A stretch of 64,000 nucleotides of DNA, taken from Roseateles sp. Lineage in GTDB: Bacteria; Pseudomonadota; Gammaproteobacteria; Burkholderiales; Burkholderiaceae_C. Below the pieces are notes generated by a model. That model made no database searches. It saw only the letters and a program-made list of their open reading frames with translations, and had not been told where the DNA came from. The stretch covers positions 1-64,000 of the forward strand of contig JAFALK010000006.1 of the NCBI GenBank assembly GCA_019234295.1, given 5' to 3'. How positions within the stretch are numbered: the first letter of the stretch is position 1; the number at the start of each line of letters is the position of its first letter. The position numbers and the translations under genes were made by a program. Positions 8,216-17,500 of this stretch are shown here, one piece after another.

Positions 8216-9178
8216 ATGGGTCCGAAGATTCTTGTCGCCCGCCGCGTCTTCCCGGAGATTGTGGCCCGACTGCAGCAGCATTTTGAGGTGGATCACAATG
8301 AGGGCGACGAGGTGCTGGGCGCCCGCCTGGCCGAGCGCTTGCAAGGTTGTGCTGGCGTCTTCATCACGGGCAGCGAGCGCATCGATCAAGCCCTGCTCGA
8401 TGCCTGCCCGCAGCTCAAGGCCGTCTGCGCCATGACCGTCGGCTTCAACAATGTGGACGTGGCGGCCTGCACCGCGCGCGGCGTGCGGGTCTCCAACGCT
8501 CCTGATGTGCTCACCGAGACGACCGCCGACTTCGGCTTCGCCCTCATGATGGCCGCCGCCCGCCGCCTTGCCGAGAGCGAGCATTACCTGCGCCGCGGCG
8601 AGTGGACCCGCTGGAGTATCGACATGTTTGCCGGCAGCGACATCCATGGCGCCACGCTCGGCATTCTCGGAATGGGGCGCATCGGCCAGGCCATTGCGCG
8701 CCGCGGCCACCTGGGCTTCGGCATGCCGGTGATTTATCACAACCGCAGCCGGCTCGCGCCCGAGGTCGAGGCAAGTCTGGGGGCGCGCTGGGTGGACAAG
8801 GACAGCCTGCTGTGCGAGGCCGACCACCTCGTGCTCGTTCTGCCCTACAGCCCCGAGGCCCATCACATCATCGGCGCGCGCGAGCTCTCCCTGATGAAGC
8901 CGAGTGCCACGCTGACAAACATCGCGCGCGGCGGCATCGTCGACGATGCCGCCCTGGCCGAAGCGCTCGCCAAAAAAACCATCGCCGCGGCCGGCCTGGA
9001 CGTCTACGAAGGCGAGCCCAAGCTCAATCCCGCCCTGCTCGAAGTGCCCAACATCGTGCTGACCCCGCACATCGCCAGCGCCAGTATTCCAACCCGGCGG
9101 GCCATGGCCAATCTTGCGGTCGACAATCTCATCGCGGCGTTTACGGGTGGGCGCATGCCGACCTTGCTCAATCCCTGA
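8216..9178 (+). CDS. D-2-hydroxyacid dehydrogenase (GhrB/glyoxylate reductase type)
   Basis: The 320-residue protein is a D-isomer-specific 2-hydroxyacid dehydrogenase. It has the coenzyme-binding LGILGMGRIGQAIARR near residues 144-158, the substrate Arg in NIARGGIVDDAAL, the Glu in the LDVYEGEP segment, and the catalytic His in LTPHIASAS. The order and length fit the GhrB/glycerate dehydrogenase branch, which reduces glyoxylate, hydroxypyruvate or 2-ketogluconate with NAD(P)H. The gene starts right after the nitroreductase stop codon. The exact substrate is not determined. Confidence 0.9.
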   Translation: MGPKILVARRVFPEIVARLQQHFEVDHNEGDEVLGARLAERLQGCAGVFITGSERIDQALLDACPQLKAVCAMTVGFNNVDVAACTARGVRVSNAPDVLTETTADFGFALMMAAARRLAESEHYLRRGEWTRWSIDMFAGSDIHGATLGILGMGRIGQAIARRGHLGFGMPVIYHNRSRLAPEVEASLGARWVDKDSLLCEADHLVLVLPYSPEAHHIIGARELSLMKPSATLTNIARGGIVDDAALAEALAKKTIAAAGLDVYEGEPKLNPALLEVPNIVLTPHIASASIPTRRAMANLAVDNLIAAFTGGRMPTLLNP

Positions 9179-9235
9179 GCCGCCCCGGCCTCTGCTAAGG
9201 TCGAGGCTCTTTCCTGGCAAGAGCGGAGACATCGA

Positions 9236-9562
9236 ATGCTGGTCACCACCACCGAGAACATCCCGGGTTCACGCGTTGTCGAGGTCAAGGGCCAGGTCTT
9301 CGGCCTGGTCGTGCGCAGCCGTGGCCTGGCGGGCAACTTCATGGCAGGCCTGCGCTCCCTGGTCGGCGGCGAAATTACCGAATACACCCAGTTGCTGGAA
9401 GAGACCCGCCGCCATGCGCTTGATCGCATGATCAAGAACGCCCAGCTGATGGGCGCCAACGCGGTGGTCATGATGCGTTTCGATTCCTCGGAGATCGGCC
9501 AGACCATGAGCGAGATCGTGGCCTACGGCACGGCCGTGGTCGTCGAGAAGCTGCCGGGCTGA
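9236..9562 (+). CDS. YbjQ/UPF0145 family protein
   Basis: The 108-residue protein matches the YbjQ (UPF0145) family over its whole length. Signature parts are VTTTENIPG at the N-terminus, GEITEYTQLLEETRRHALDRM in the middle, and GANAVVMMRFDSSEI near the C-terminus. The family forms pentamers with a putative metal-binding or ligand-binding fold and has no firm function. The gene is three bases from the following small membrane protein, suggesting one transcript. Confidence 0.93.
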   Translation: MLVTTTENIPGSRVVEVKGQVFGLVVRSRGLAGNFMAGLRSLVGGEITEYTQLLEETRRHALDRMIKNAQLMGANAVVMMRFDSSEIGQTMSEIVAYGTAVVVEKLPG

Positions 9563-9565
9563 GGC

Positions 9566-9874
9566 ATGCTGCGTAAGACTCTGATCGGCATCTCGGCAGC
9601 AGCGTTGCTGATCGGATTGGCGCTGCTGTTTGCGGGCCAATCCGGCGGCGGACCGCTGAGCCTCTGGGCGGGCATCCTCCTGCTGGCCCTGTTGGTGGAG
9701 AACTGGCGCTATCGCGGCCGCAAGGCGCCGCTGGACGGGGAGTGGCTGCGCACCGAGGAGCGCTTCGTCGATCCCGAGTCAGGCGACACACTCAGGGTCT
9801 ACTACGACCCACGCAGCGGCCAGCGCCGCTACGAGAAGTGTGAGGACCCCTCGGACGGGCCGCCCAGCCCGTGA
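9566..9874 (+). CDS. Small two-helix membrane protein, function unknown
   Basis: The 102-residue protein has two hydrophobic segments at about residues 7-25 and 32-46. A soluble C-terminal part follows with the pattern WLRTEERFVDPESGDTLRVYYDP. That tail is often seen in small proteins next to ybjQ in Burkholderiales, but I know no function. It lies three bases after the YbjQ-like gene and probably works with it. Anything beyond membrane location is a guess. Confidence 0.75.
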   Translation: MLRKTLIGISAAALLIGLALLFAGQSGGGPLSLWAGILLLALLVENWRYRGRKAPLDGEWLRTEERFVDPESGDTLRVYYDPRSGQRRYEKCEDPSDGPPSP

Positions 9875-9913
9875 CCTCCGGCGCCAACCCGCGCCGCTGA
9901 GACAATCCCGCGC

Positions 9914-11191
9914 ATGACCTTGATCGATGCGCTTGTGCTTGGCCTGCTGGCCATTGTCCTGATCTTGCTCGTCCTGCTGCTCACGCGCAGGGCTGAGAAC
10001 CTGGAGCCCCAGCTCGAACGACTCGAGCGCGAACTGCGCGACGAACTCAGCCGCAGCGGCGCCACCACCCGCCAGGAGCTGACGCTCGCACTCTCGCAGC
10101 TCCAGCGCACCGTCAATGAGCAGACGCTGGCCTCGCGCGGCGCCCAGGACCAGGCCCTGGCTCGACTGACGGAGGCGCTGAACAACCGCTTGGGCGAGCG
10201 CATGGGCGAGTTGCGTCAGACGGTGGAGCAGCGCCTGATGTCCATCCAGCAGGACAATGAGAAGAAGCTCGAGCAGATGCGTGCCACGGTGGACGAGAAG
10301 CTCCATGCCACGCTGGAGCAACGCCTGGGCGAGAGTTTCAAGCAGGTGGCCGAACGGCTGGAGCAGGTGCACAAGGGCCTGGGCGAGATGCAGGGCCTGG
10401 CGCGCGATGTGGGCTCGCTCAATCGCGTGCTCGTGAACGTGAAGACACGCGGGACCTTCGGCGAGACCCAACTTGCCGCGCTGCTCGAACAGGTCTTCAC
10501 GCCCGAGCAGTACGCCGCCAACGTCAGCACACTGCCGGGCTCCAGTAACCGCGTGGACTTCGCCATCCGCCTGCCGGGCCAGCGCGGCGACGGCGCACCG
10601 CTGTGGCTGCCCATTGACGCCAAGTTCCCGCGCGAGGACTACGAGCGCCTCGTCGATGCCCAGGAGAAGGGCGAGCCGGCGCTGGCCGAAGCCGCCGCCA
10701 AGGCCATCGAGAACCGCCTGCGCTCTGAGGCCTCCAGCATCCGCGAGAAGTACGTGAGCCCGCCGCACACCACGGATTTCGCCATCCTCTTCGTGCCGAC
10801 CGAGGGCCTGTATGCCGAGGCGCTGCGCCGCCCGGGCCTGGTGCAGGCGTTGCAGCAGGAACACAAGATCATGCTGGCCGGCCCGACCACCCTGCTGGCC
10901 ACGCTCAACAGCCTGCAGATGGGCTTCCGCACTCTGGCGCTGGAGAAGCGCTCGGCCGAGGTCTGGGACGTGCTTGGCGCGGTGAAGACCGAGTTCGGCA
11001 AGTTCGGCGAGGTGCTGGCCAAGACCAAGAAGAAGCTCGAAGAGGCCAGCAACACGATCGAGTCGGCTGAGGTTCGCACCCGCGCCATGAGCAAGAAGCT
11101 CCGCGGCGTGGAGGCCTTGCCCGAGACCCAGAGCCAGAGCCTCCTCGACATCAGCGGCGCTGAAGCGGACACCGAGGGTGACGAGGCTTGA
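9914..11191 (+). CDS. rmuC: DNA recombination protein RmuC
   Basis: The 425-residue protein has the RmuC layout. An N-terminal membrane helix (residues 3-24) is followed by a long coiled coil of Glu, Gln, Arg and Leu (about 30-155), then the conserved nuclease-like RmuC domain. That domain has RGTFGETQLAALLEQV, LPIDAKFPREDY, and KYVSPPHTTDFAILFVPTEGLYAEAL. RmuC limits inversions and other rearrangements at inverted repeats and has been linked to defence against foreign DNA; its enzymatic activity is inferred from its fold. The next gene overlaps its stop codon. Confidence 0.96.
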   Translation: MTLIDALVLGLLAIVLILLVLLLTRRAENLEPQLERLERELRDELSRSGATTRQELTLALSQLQRTVNEQTLASRGAQDQALARLTEALNNRLGERMGELRQTVEQRLMSIQQDNEKKLEQMRATVDEKLHATLEQRLGESFKQVAERLEQVHKGLGEMQGLARDVGSLNRVLVNVKTRGTFGETQLAALLEQVFTPEQYAANVSTLPGSSNRVDFAIRLPGQRGDGAPLWLPIDAKFPREDYERLVDAQEKGEPALAEAAAKAIENRLRSEASSIREKYVSPPHTTDFAILFVPTEGLYAEALRRPGLVQALQQEHKIMLAGPTTLLATLNSLQMGFRTLALEKRSAEVWDVLGAVKTEFGKFGEVLAKTKKKLEEASNTIESAEVRTRAMSKKLRGVEALPETQSQSLLDISGAEADTEGDEA

Positions 11192-12381
11192 AGTCCACCT
11201 CAGCTGCCCTGATCGCGCGAGGCTTCCCCTGGCTGATTGCCAGCCTCGTGGCTACGCATGCGGGCATGGCCGTCACGCGCGTGACCGCCAGCCTCTGGCT
11301 GCTCTCGCACGGCCATGGCGAATGGCTGGTCGGCGTGCTGATCAGCTGTTCCGCTGCCGGCCCGGTGCTGCTTTCGTTGTGGGCGGGTCGCCAGGCGGAC
11401 CGCTTCGGACTGCACAGGCCGCTGCTCATCGGCACGGTCCTGAGCTTGGCGGGTGCCTTGTCGGCCCTGCTGTGGCCCGCACCGGCGACGATGGCGATCG
11501 CTTCCTTTCTCTGCGGATCGGCCGTGGGCATCCTGGCCGTGGCGATCCAGCGCGAGGCCGGGCTGATCGGCGAGGAGGTCGGCGACCTCAAGCGCGTGTT
11601 CAGCTGGGTGGCCCTGGGGCCGGCGCTGTCGAACGTACTCTCGCCGGTGCTCGCCGGCCTCCTCATCGACCACGCGGGCCATGCGATGGCCTTCGGGCTC
11701 GCCGTGGCCTTGCCCCTGCTGGCCTGGGGCCTGGGCCAGCGTGTGCCGCGCCACGCCCCGCGTGGCGCCGAGCAGGCCTCGCGCGATCGTCCGGCCTGGC
11801 TGCTGCTGCGTGACCGCGGTCTGCGCAACCTGCTGATGATCAACGTCGTGCTGACGGCCTGCTGGGATGCGCACACCTTCGTCGTACCCGTGGTCGGCCA
11901 CGCGCAAGGCCTCTCAGCCTCGAGCATCGGCCTGGTGCTGGGCTCCTTCGCCACGGCGGCCACGGTCGTGCGCCTGCTGATCGTGCGCTGGGGCCGCGGC
12001 CTGGATGAACTGACAGTGCTGCGAACGGCCATGGTCATGGTCGCGCTCACCCTCATCGTCTACGCCTGGCTACCGGGAACGCCAGGCCTGATGTTCGGCT
12101 CGGCCGTGCTCGGCCTGGCCTTGGGCTCCTACCAGCCCATGATCCTCTCGGCTCTGCACCAGGTCACGCCGGCCGACCGCCAAGGCCAGGCCCTGGGCCT
12201 GCGCATGCTGGTCAGCTCGGGCATGAGCATGGCCATGCCGCTATCTTTCGGCGCGATCGCCGCCAGCACCGCCGCCTTCGGGCCCCTGTGGCTGATGGCG
12301 CTGCTGGCCGTCGGTGCGCAGGTGCCCGCTCAATCGCTCAAACCCATCCTCGATCGTCTTTCCGCAAGGAGCGCGACATGA
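11188..12381 (+). CDS. MFS family exporter
   Basis: The 397-residue protein is almost wholly hydrophobic, with about twelve predicted membrane helices. It has a major facilitator pattern between helices 2 and 3 (WAGRQADRFGLHRPL, the GxxxDRxGRR-type loop). It most resembles drug or metabolite exporters of the MFS; the substrate is unknown. The start is TTG at 11188, overlapping the rmuC stop codon (TTGA), and the 3' end overlaps the start of the M16 protease (ATGA). The tight packing suggests one transcript from rmuC to the protease. Confidence 0.88.
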   Translation: MKSTSAALIARGFPWLIASLVATHAGMAVTRVTASLWLLSHGHGEWLVGVLISCSAAGPVLLSLWAGRQADRFGLHRPLLIGTVLSLAGALSALLWPAPATMAIASFLCGSAVGILAVAIQREAGLIGEEVGDLKRVFSWVALGPALSNVLSPVLAGLLIDHAGHAMAFGLAVALPLLAWGLGQRVPRHAPRGAEQASRDRPAWLLLRDRGLRNLLMINVVLTACWDAHTFVVPVVGHAQGLSASSIGLVLGSFATAATVVRLLIVRWGRGLDELTVLRTAMVMVALTLIVYAWLPGTPGLMFGSAVLGLALGSYQPMILSALHQVTPADRQGQALGLRMLVSSGMSMAMPLSFGAIAASTAAFGPLWLMALLAVGAQVPAQSLKPILDRLSARSAT

Positions 12382-15116
12382 AGCATCTGACCCTGGCCCT
12401 GATTCTCGTGCTCGCCGGCCCCGCCCTGGCAGCGCCGGCGCCCGTTCCCGCTCCGACCTTTGTTCGCGAGCTCGGCGGCATCAGCGAGTACCGCCTGCCC
12501 AACGGCTTGCAGATCCTGTTCTTCCCCGACGAGGCGCAGACCACCACGACCGTCAACGTGACCTACCGCGTGGGCAGCCGCTACGAGAGCCAGGGCGAGT
12601 ACGGAATGGCTCACCTGCTGGAGCACATGCTCTTCAAGGGCACGCCCAAGCACAAGGACATCCCCACCGAGTTCGCCAAGCTGGCCATGCGCTTCAATGG
12701 CACGACCACCGCGGATCGCACCAACTACTTCGCCAGCTTCAACGCCGACGACAAGACCCTGGCCTACGCGCTGGATCTCGAAGCCGACCGCATGGTCAAC
12801 AGCTTCATCGCCAAGGCCGACCTGGATAAGGAGATGAGCGTCGTTCGCAACGAATACGAGCGCGGAGAGAGCGAACCCGGTGCCGTCTTGCAAAAGCGCG
12901 TGATGTCGGCAGCCTACGAATGGCACGCCTACGGCCACGCCACCATCGGCCCCAAGAGCGATATCGAGGGCGTGCCCATCGAGCGCCTCCAGGCCTTCTA
13001 CAGGCGCTTCTATCGGCCCGACAATGCCACCGTGCTGGTGGCCGGACGCTTCGAGCCCAAGGCCACGCTGGCGCGCATCGCCGCAGCCTTTGGTCCCCTG
13101 AAGAAGCCGGCCGAGCCCGTCGCTCAGCCCTACACGCAGGAGCCCGCCCAGGATGGCGAGCGTACCGTGGTCGTGCGGCGCGTCGGCGGTCAGCCCATGC
13201 TGATGGCGGCCTACCATGTGCCCGCCATCGGCCATCCCGATTCGGCTGCTTTGCTGGTCTACGGCCTGCTGATGTCCATGCAGCCCAGCGGCCATCTCTA
13301 CAAGGAACTCGTGGAGACCAAGCTGGCCGTCTATGCCGGCCTGGGTGGCCTGGGCCAGGCCGATCCGGGCATCGCGAACGCCTTCGCCGTGCTGCCCAAG
13401 GAGGCTGATGCCGCCGCCGTCGAGACCCGGCTGCTCGATCTGGCCGAGGGCCGCGCAGACAAGCCCTTCACCGAGGACGAGCTCAAGCGCGTGCGCGACC
13501 TCGCCGTGCTCTCCTATCGCAATCAGATGAAGTCGCCTGAGGGCCTGATCGGCCAGATCTCGGGCCTGCTCGGTGCAGGCGACTGGCGCTTGCTGTTCCA
13601 GCTCATGGACGACCTTCCCAAGGTCACCCTGACCGATGTGGAGCGCGTGCGCAAGGCCTACTTCCGTTCGGCCAACCGGACGCTGGGCCGCTATGTGCCG
13701 GCCGAGCAAGTCGAGCGCGTGGAGATTCCCCCCGCGCCGCTCCTGGCCGAGCGGCTGGCCCAGCTCAAGCCGCCGCCCAAGGTGGAGGAGGGCGAGCGCT
13801 TCGACCCCACGCCCGAGGCGCTGGCCGCGCGCAGCGTGTTCAAGACCTTGAAGAGCGGCATCGAGCTAGAGACGCTGCAAAAGCAGACCCGTGGCAACAC
13901 GGTGACCCTGCAATTGCAGCTGCGCTGGGGCGAGCCGCGCGCCACCACGGCCGCGCTGGGCACGACGCAGATCGACGAGCTGCTGTTCGAGGGCACGCCC
14001 GACATCGACAAGCAGAAGGTGCATGACGAGTTCGTTCGCCTCAAGGCCGGTGTGAGCATCGACGGCGGCAACCAGGGTGCCACCCTTTCCATCACCGCCG
14101 AGAAGGACACGCTGATCGAAAGCCTGCGCCTGGCCGCCGAGCTGATGCAGCACCCGCTGCTGCCGGTCGACGCTTTCGACCGCATCAAGAAGGCCCAGCT
14201 CGCGGGTTTGGAGGGCTCGCGCCAGGAACTCGGCGTGCTGCGCACGGACGCCGTGCGCGGGTACTACAACCGCGCCCGCGGCGTCGCCATCGGCGACCCC
14301 GACTACATGATGAGCCTGGACGAACGTATCGCGGAGGCCCGCAGCACGCGCATCGAGGACGTGCGCGCCTTCTACGAGCAGTACTGGTCGGCCGACGCTG
14401 CGCGCGTGGCCGTGGTCGGCGCCATCCCCGAGGGCCTGGAGGCCGCGATCGAGCAGGCCTTCGGTGCGTGGAAGAAGCCCGGCGCGCCGCGCTTCGAGCG
14501 CTGGGTGCCCAAGCCCCTGACCCTGGAGCCGGCGCGCGTGGACGTGCAGGCCAAGGACAAGGCCAACGCCGAGATGCACATGGGCCTGCGCTTCGCCCTC
14601 AACCGCGAGGACGCCGACTACCTGCCCCTGCTGCTGGCCGCCCGTGTCTTCGGCGAGGGCGGCATGGAGACGCGCCTGTCCACGCGCGTGCGCCGCACCG
14701 ACGGCCTGACCTACGGCATCGGCGCGGATCTCGGCGTTCCGTATTACGGACGCGATGCGGGCCTCTCGATCCGGGCGAGCTTTGCCCCCGAGAACCGTGA
14801 CAAAGTCATCGCCATCGTGAAGGAGGAGCTCGAGCGCATGGGCCGCGAGGGCATCACGGCGGCCGAGCTCGAGCGTGCTCGGCACGAGGTGCTTGAGGCC
14901 CGCAAGCGCAGCCGCTCGCGAGACGGCGCCCTGGCCGGCACGCTCAACTTCATGGCCGAGACGGGCAAGCACTGGGACGAAGAGGCGCGCCTCGATGCGC
15001 GCATTGCCGCCGTGACGCTGGAGCAGGCCAATGCCGCGTGGCGCCAGTACGTGCGGCCGGACGCCTTCCTAACCAGCACTGCCGGCGACTTCGAAGGCAA
15101 GACGCAGGCGCACTGA
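12378..15116 (+). CDS. M16 family zinc metalloprotease, two-domain, exported
   Basis: The 912-residue protein has a signal peptide (MKHLTLALILVLAGPALAAP) and two M16 repeats. The N-terminal half holds the inverted zinc motif HLLEH with the downstream Glu in RNEYERGESEPG, so it should be catalytic. The C-terminal half lacks the motif and, as is usual in this pitrilysin/insulinase class, would only form the chamber. It probably degrades peptides in the periplasm. AAGGAG lies just before the ATG at 12378, and the start overlaps the MFS stop codon. The length of about 910 residues is normal for fused bacterial M16 proteins. Confidence 0.92.
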   Translation: MKHLTLALILVLAGPALAAPAPVPAPTFVRELGGISEYRLPNGLQILFFPDEAQTTTTVNVTYRVGSRYESQGEYGMAHLLEHMLFKGTPKHKDIPTEFAKLAMRFNGTTTADRTNYFASFNADDKTLAYALDLEADRMVNSFIAKADLDKEMSVVRNEYERGESEPGAVLQKRVMSAAYEWHAYGHATIGPKSDIEGVPIERLQAFYRRFYRPDNATVLVAGRFEPKATLARIAAAFGPLKKPAEPVAQPYTQEPAQDGERTVVVRRVGGQPMLMAAYHVPAIGHPDSAALLVYGLLMSMQPSGHLYKELVETKLAVYAGLGGLGQADPGIANAFAVLPKEADAAAVETRLLDLAEGRADKPFTEDELKRVRDLAVLSYRNQMKSPEGLIGQISGLLGAGDWRLLFQLMDDLPKVTLTDVERVRKAYFRSANRTLGRYVPAEQVERVEIPPAPLLAERLAQLKPPPKVEEGERFDPTPEALAARSVFKTLKSGIELETLQKQTRGNTVTLQLQLRWGEPRATTAALGTTQIDELLFEGTPDIDKQKVHDEFVRLKAGVSIDGGNQGATLSITAEKDTLIESLRLAAELMQHPLLPVDAFDRIKKAQLAGLEGSRQELGVLRTDAVRGYYNRARGVAIGDPDYMMSLDERIAEARSTRIEDVRAFYEQYWSADAARVAVVGAIPEGLEAAIEQAFGAWKKPGAPRFERWVPKPLTLEPARVDVQAKDKANAEMHMGLRFALNREDADYLPLLLAARVFGEGGMETRLSTRVRRTDGLTYGIGADLGVPYYGRDAGLSIRASFAPENRDKVIAIVKEELERMGREGITAAELERARHEVLEARKRSRSRDGALAGTLNFMAETGKHWDEEARLDARIAAVTLEQANAAWRQYVRPDAFLTSTAGDFEGKTQAH

Positions 15117-15322
15117 GTCGGGCCGGCTGTTGCCGCGTGGACACGGGAGTTCTCCGTACGTAGGATCCGCATCGCGAGCGGATTCTGCGTTGTTGCCTGG
15201 GTTTCGGCGACAGGGGCACCGGAGCAGGAAGGGGGCGTCAAGCTCGCGTAAGGGATCGGTCGCAGCGTGGCGGGGTCGTCGCCAAGGCGGCGCCCCATAT
15301 TTACTACACAGCGAGACAACCC

Positions 15323-16516
15323 ATGACCCAACTTGCCAAGTCCCTGCTGGCCGCCAGTCTGCTGGCCGCCTTCTCCGTGGCCCAGGCCGCCGACCCGATC
15401 AAGATCGGCGTGAGTGGGCCCTTCACGGGCGGCTCCTCGAGCATGGGCGTGTCCATGCGCGACGGCGTCCGCCTCGCCGCCAAGGAGATCAACGCCGCTG
15501 GCGGCGTGCTGGGCCGCCAGATCGAGCTCGTGGAACGCGACGACGAGGCCAAGAACGAGCGCGGCGTGCAGATCGCCCAGGAACTGATCAACCGCGAACA
15601 GGTGGTGGCCACCGTCGGCTACATCAACACCGGCGTGGCCCTGGCCTCGCAGCGCTTTTACCAGCAGGCCAAGATCCCGGTGATGAACAATGTCGCCACG
15701 GGCTCGCTGATCACGCATCAGTTCGACAGCCAGCCCGAGAGCTACGTCTTCCGCAACTCGGCCAATGACAGCATTCAGGCGCCGATGATCGTGCAAGAGG
15801 TGGTGCGCCGCGGCTTCAAGAAGGTCGCCATCATGGCCGACTCGACCAACTACGGTCAGCTGGGCCAGAAGGATCTCGTTGCCGCGCTCGAGAAGAAGGG
15901 CTTGGCCCCAGTGGTGAACGAGAAGTTCAACATCGGCGACGTCGACATGACCGCCCAGCTGCTCAAAGCCAAGGCTGCCGGCGCCGATGCGGTGCTGACC
16001 TACGGCATCGGCCCTGAGTTGGCCCAACTCGCCAACGGCATGACCAAAATCGGCTGGAAGGTGCCCATGGTCGGCTCATGGACACTGTCCATGGCCAACT
16101 ACATCGACAACGCCGGCCCCGGCGGCGAAGGCGCTCGCATGCCGCAGACCTTCATCCAGGAGCCGACCAACGCCAAGCGCCAGAGCTTCATCATCTCCTT
16201 CCTGAAGACCTTCAATCCCAAGGGCGGTCGCATGGATTCGCCCGTGTCGGCGGCGCAGGGCTATGACTCGATCTACTTGCTGGCAGCGGCCATGAAGCAG
16301 GCCGGCAGTACCGAGGGCCCCAAGGTCAAGGCCGCGCTGGAAGACCTGAAGGCTCCGGTGGAGGGCGTGGTCACGACCTACAAGAAGCCCTACTCCAAGA
16401 CCAACCACGAGGCCATCGACATGACGATGCCGGTGTTCGGAGAGGTCAAGAACGGCCGTGTGGTCTACGCCTACGAGGCCGACCAGAAGAAGGCGACCGC
16501 CGAGGGCAAGAAGTAA
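15323..16516 (+). CDS. livJ: Branched-chain amino acid ABC transporter, substrate-binding protein
   Basis: The 397-residue periplasmic protein starts with a signal peptide cut after AQA (about residue 21). It continues with the type I periplasmic binding fold of the LivJ/LivK class: DPIKIGVSGPFTGGSSSMG, RDGVRLAAKEINAAGGVLGRQIELVERDDEAK, and later SAQGYDSIYLLAAAMKQAG. It should deliver leucine, isoleucine, valine or a related compound to the LivH/LivM channel. It heads the transporter operon. The 206 bases upstream carry a short inverted repeat (15165-15183) but no promoter I can defend. Confidence 0.93.
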   Translation: MTQLAKSLLAASLLAAFSVAQAADPIKIGVSGPFTGGSSSMGVSMRDGVRLAAKEINAAGGVLGRQIELVERDDEAKNERGVQIAQELINREQVVATVGYINTGVALASQRFYQQAKIPVMNNVATGSLITHQFDSQPESYVFRNSANDSIQAPMIVQEVVRRGFKKVAIMADSTNYGQLGQKDLVAALEKKGLAPVVNEKFNIGDVDMTAQLLKAKAAGADAVLTYGIGPELAQLANGMTKIGWKVPMVGSWTLSMANYIDNAGPGGEGARMPQTFIQEPTNAKRQSFIISFLKTFNPKGGRMDSPVSAAQGYDSIYLLAAAMKQAGSTEGPKVKAALEDLKAPVEGVVTTYKKPYSKTNHEAIDMTMPVFGEVKNGRVVYAYEADQKKATAEGKK

Positions 16517-16613
16517 GTCCTGCCTTGGGTATCCGGTCCCGCCCGGCTTGACGGCCCGGCGGGACTTGCTTTGAATTGGCAAGCCTTTCGTTCGGCCCTG
16601 CGGCCCGAATCTC

Positions 16614-17495
16614 ATGGACCTCCAGATCCTCACCCAGCTCATCCTCAGCGGCATCGCCCTGGGAATGATCTATGCCGTCGTCTCCTTCGGCTACCAGCTC
16701 ACCTTCGCCACCTCCGACACGCTGAACTTCGGCCAGGGCGAGGCCTTGATGCTCGGCGCCCTCGTGGGCCTGTCGCTCACGCGTGCAGGCGTCAACTACT
16801 GGCTGGTACTGCCGCTGGTGTGCGTGTTCGGCGCGATGCAAGGCGCGCTCGTCGAGTTCATCGCCGTGCGGCCGGCCATCAAGATCAAGAGCGAGTTCGG
16901 CTGGATCATGTCTACCATCGCCCTGGGCATCATCTTCAAGAACGTGGCCGAGAACGTCTGGGGCCGCGACCAGATGCCCTTCCCCTCGCCGGTGCCCGAG
17001 GCGCCGCTGCCCTTCCTGGGTGCCAATGTGCTGCCGCGCGAGTTGCTCGTGGTGGTGGGCGCCCTGGCCATGATGCTGGCCGTGGAGATGTTCAACCGCC
17101 GCTCCATCTACGGCAAGGCTGTGGTCGCCACCTTCAACGATCGCGATGCCGCCAAGCTCATGGGTATCAACACGAGCCTGGTGATCACGTTCTCGTACGC
17201 GCTCTCCTCCATGGCCGCGGCCCTGGCCGGCGTACTCGTCGCGCCCATCACTCTGGCTGGCGCCACGATGGGCGGCACCTTGGGCCTGAAGGCCTTCGCC
17301 GTCGCCATCATCGGCGGCCTGACCAGTGGTATGGGCATCATCGTCGGCGGCATCATCCTCGGCGTGGTCGAGAAGCTTTCGGGCTTTTACATCTCGACCG
17401 GCTACCAGGACGTTCCTGGCCTCGTGCTCCTCTTGATCGTGTTGGCCATCAAACCCGCCGGCCTGTTCGGCAAGACCGCGATCAAGAAGGTCTGA
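16614..17495 (+). CDS. livH: Branched-chain amino acid ABC transporter permease LivH
   Basis: The 293-residue inner-membrane protein has about eight hydrophobic helices and the LivH pattern: LILSGIALGMIYAVVSFGYQLTFATSDTLNFGQGEALMLG at the start, then DRDAAKLMGINT (the loop that contacts the ATPase) and GAFAVAIIGG-like LKAFAVAIIGGLTSGMG. It pairs with the LivM part of the next protein to form the channel. It lies 97 bases after livJ and five bases before the next gene. Confidence 0.94.
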   Translation: MDLQILTQLILSGIALGMIYAVVSFGYQLTFATSDTLNFGQGEALMLGALVGLSLTRAGVNYWLVLPLVCVFGAMQGALVEFIAVRPAIKIKSEFGWIMSTIALGIIFKNVAENVWGRDQMPFPSPVPEAPLPFLGANVLPRELLVVVGALAMMLAVEMFNRRSIYGKAVVATFNDRDAAKLMGINTSLVITFSYALSSMAAALAGVLVAPITLAGATMGGTLGLKAFAVAIIGGLTSGMGIIVGGIILGVVEKLSGFYISTGYQDVPGLVLLLIVLAIKPAGLFGKTAIKKV

Positions 17496-17500
17496 CGCGC

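Noticed and set aside
15165-15183. Inverted repeat ATCCGC-N7-GCGGAT between the M16 protease and livJ as a terminator
   Set aside because: The stem is short and no T run follows; it was not called.
16571-17500. An upstream extension of the livMG frame through livH
   Set aside because: It overlaps livH in another frame; the permease N-terminus begins at ATG 17501, five bases after livH ends.
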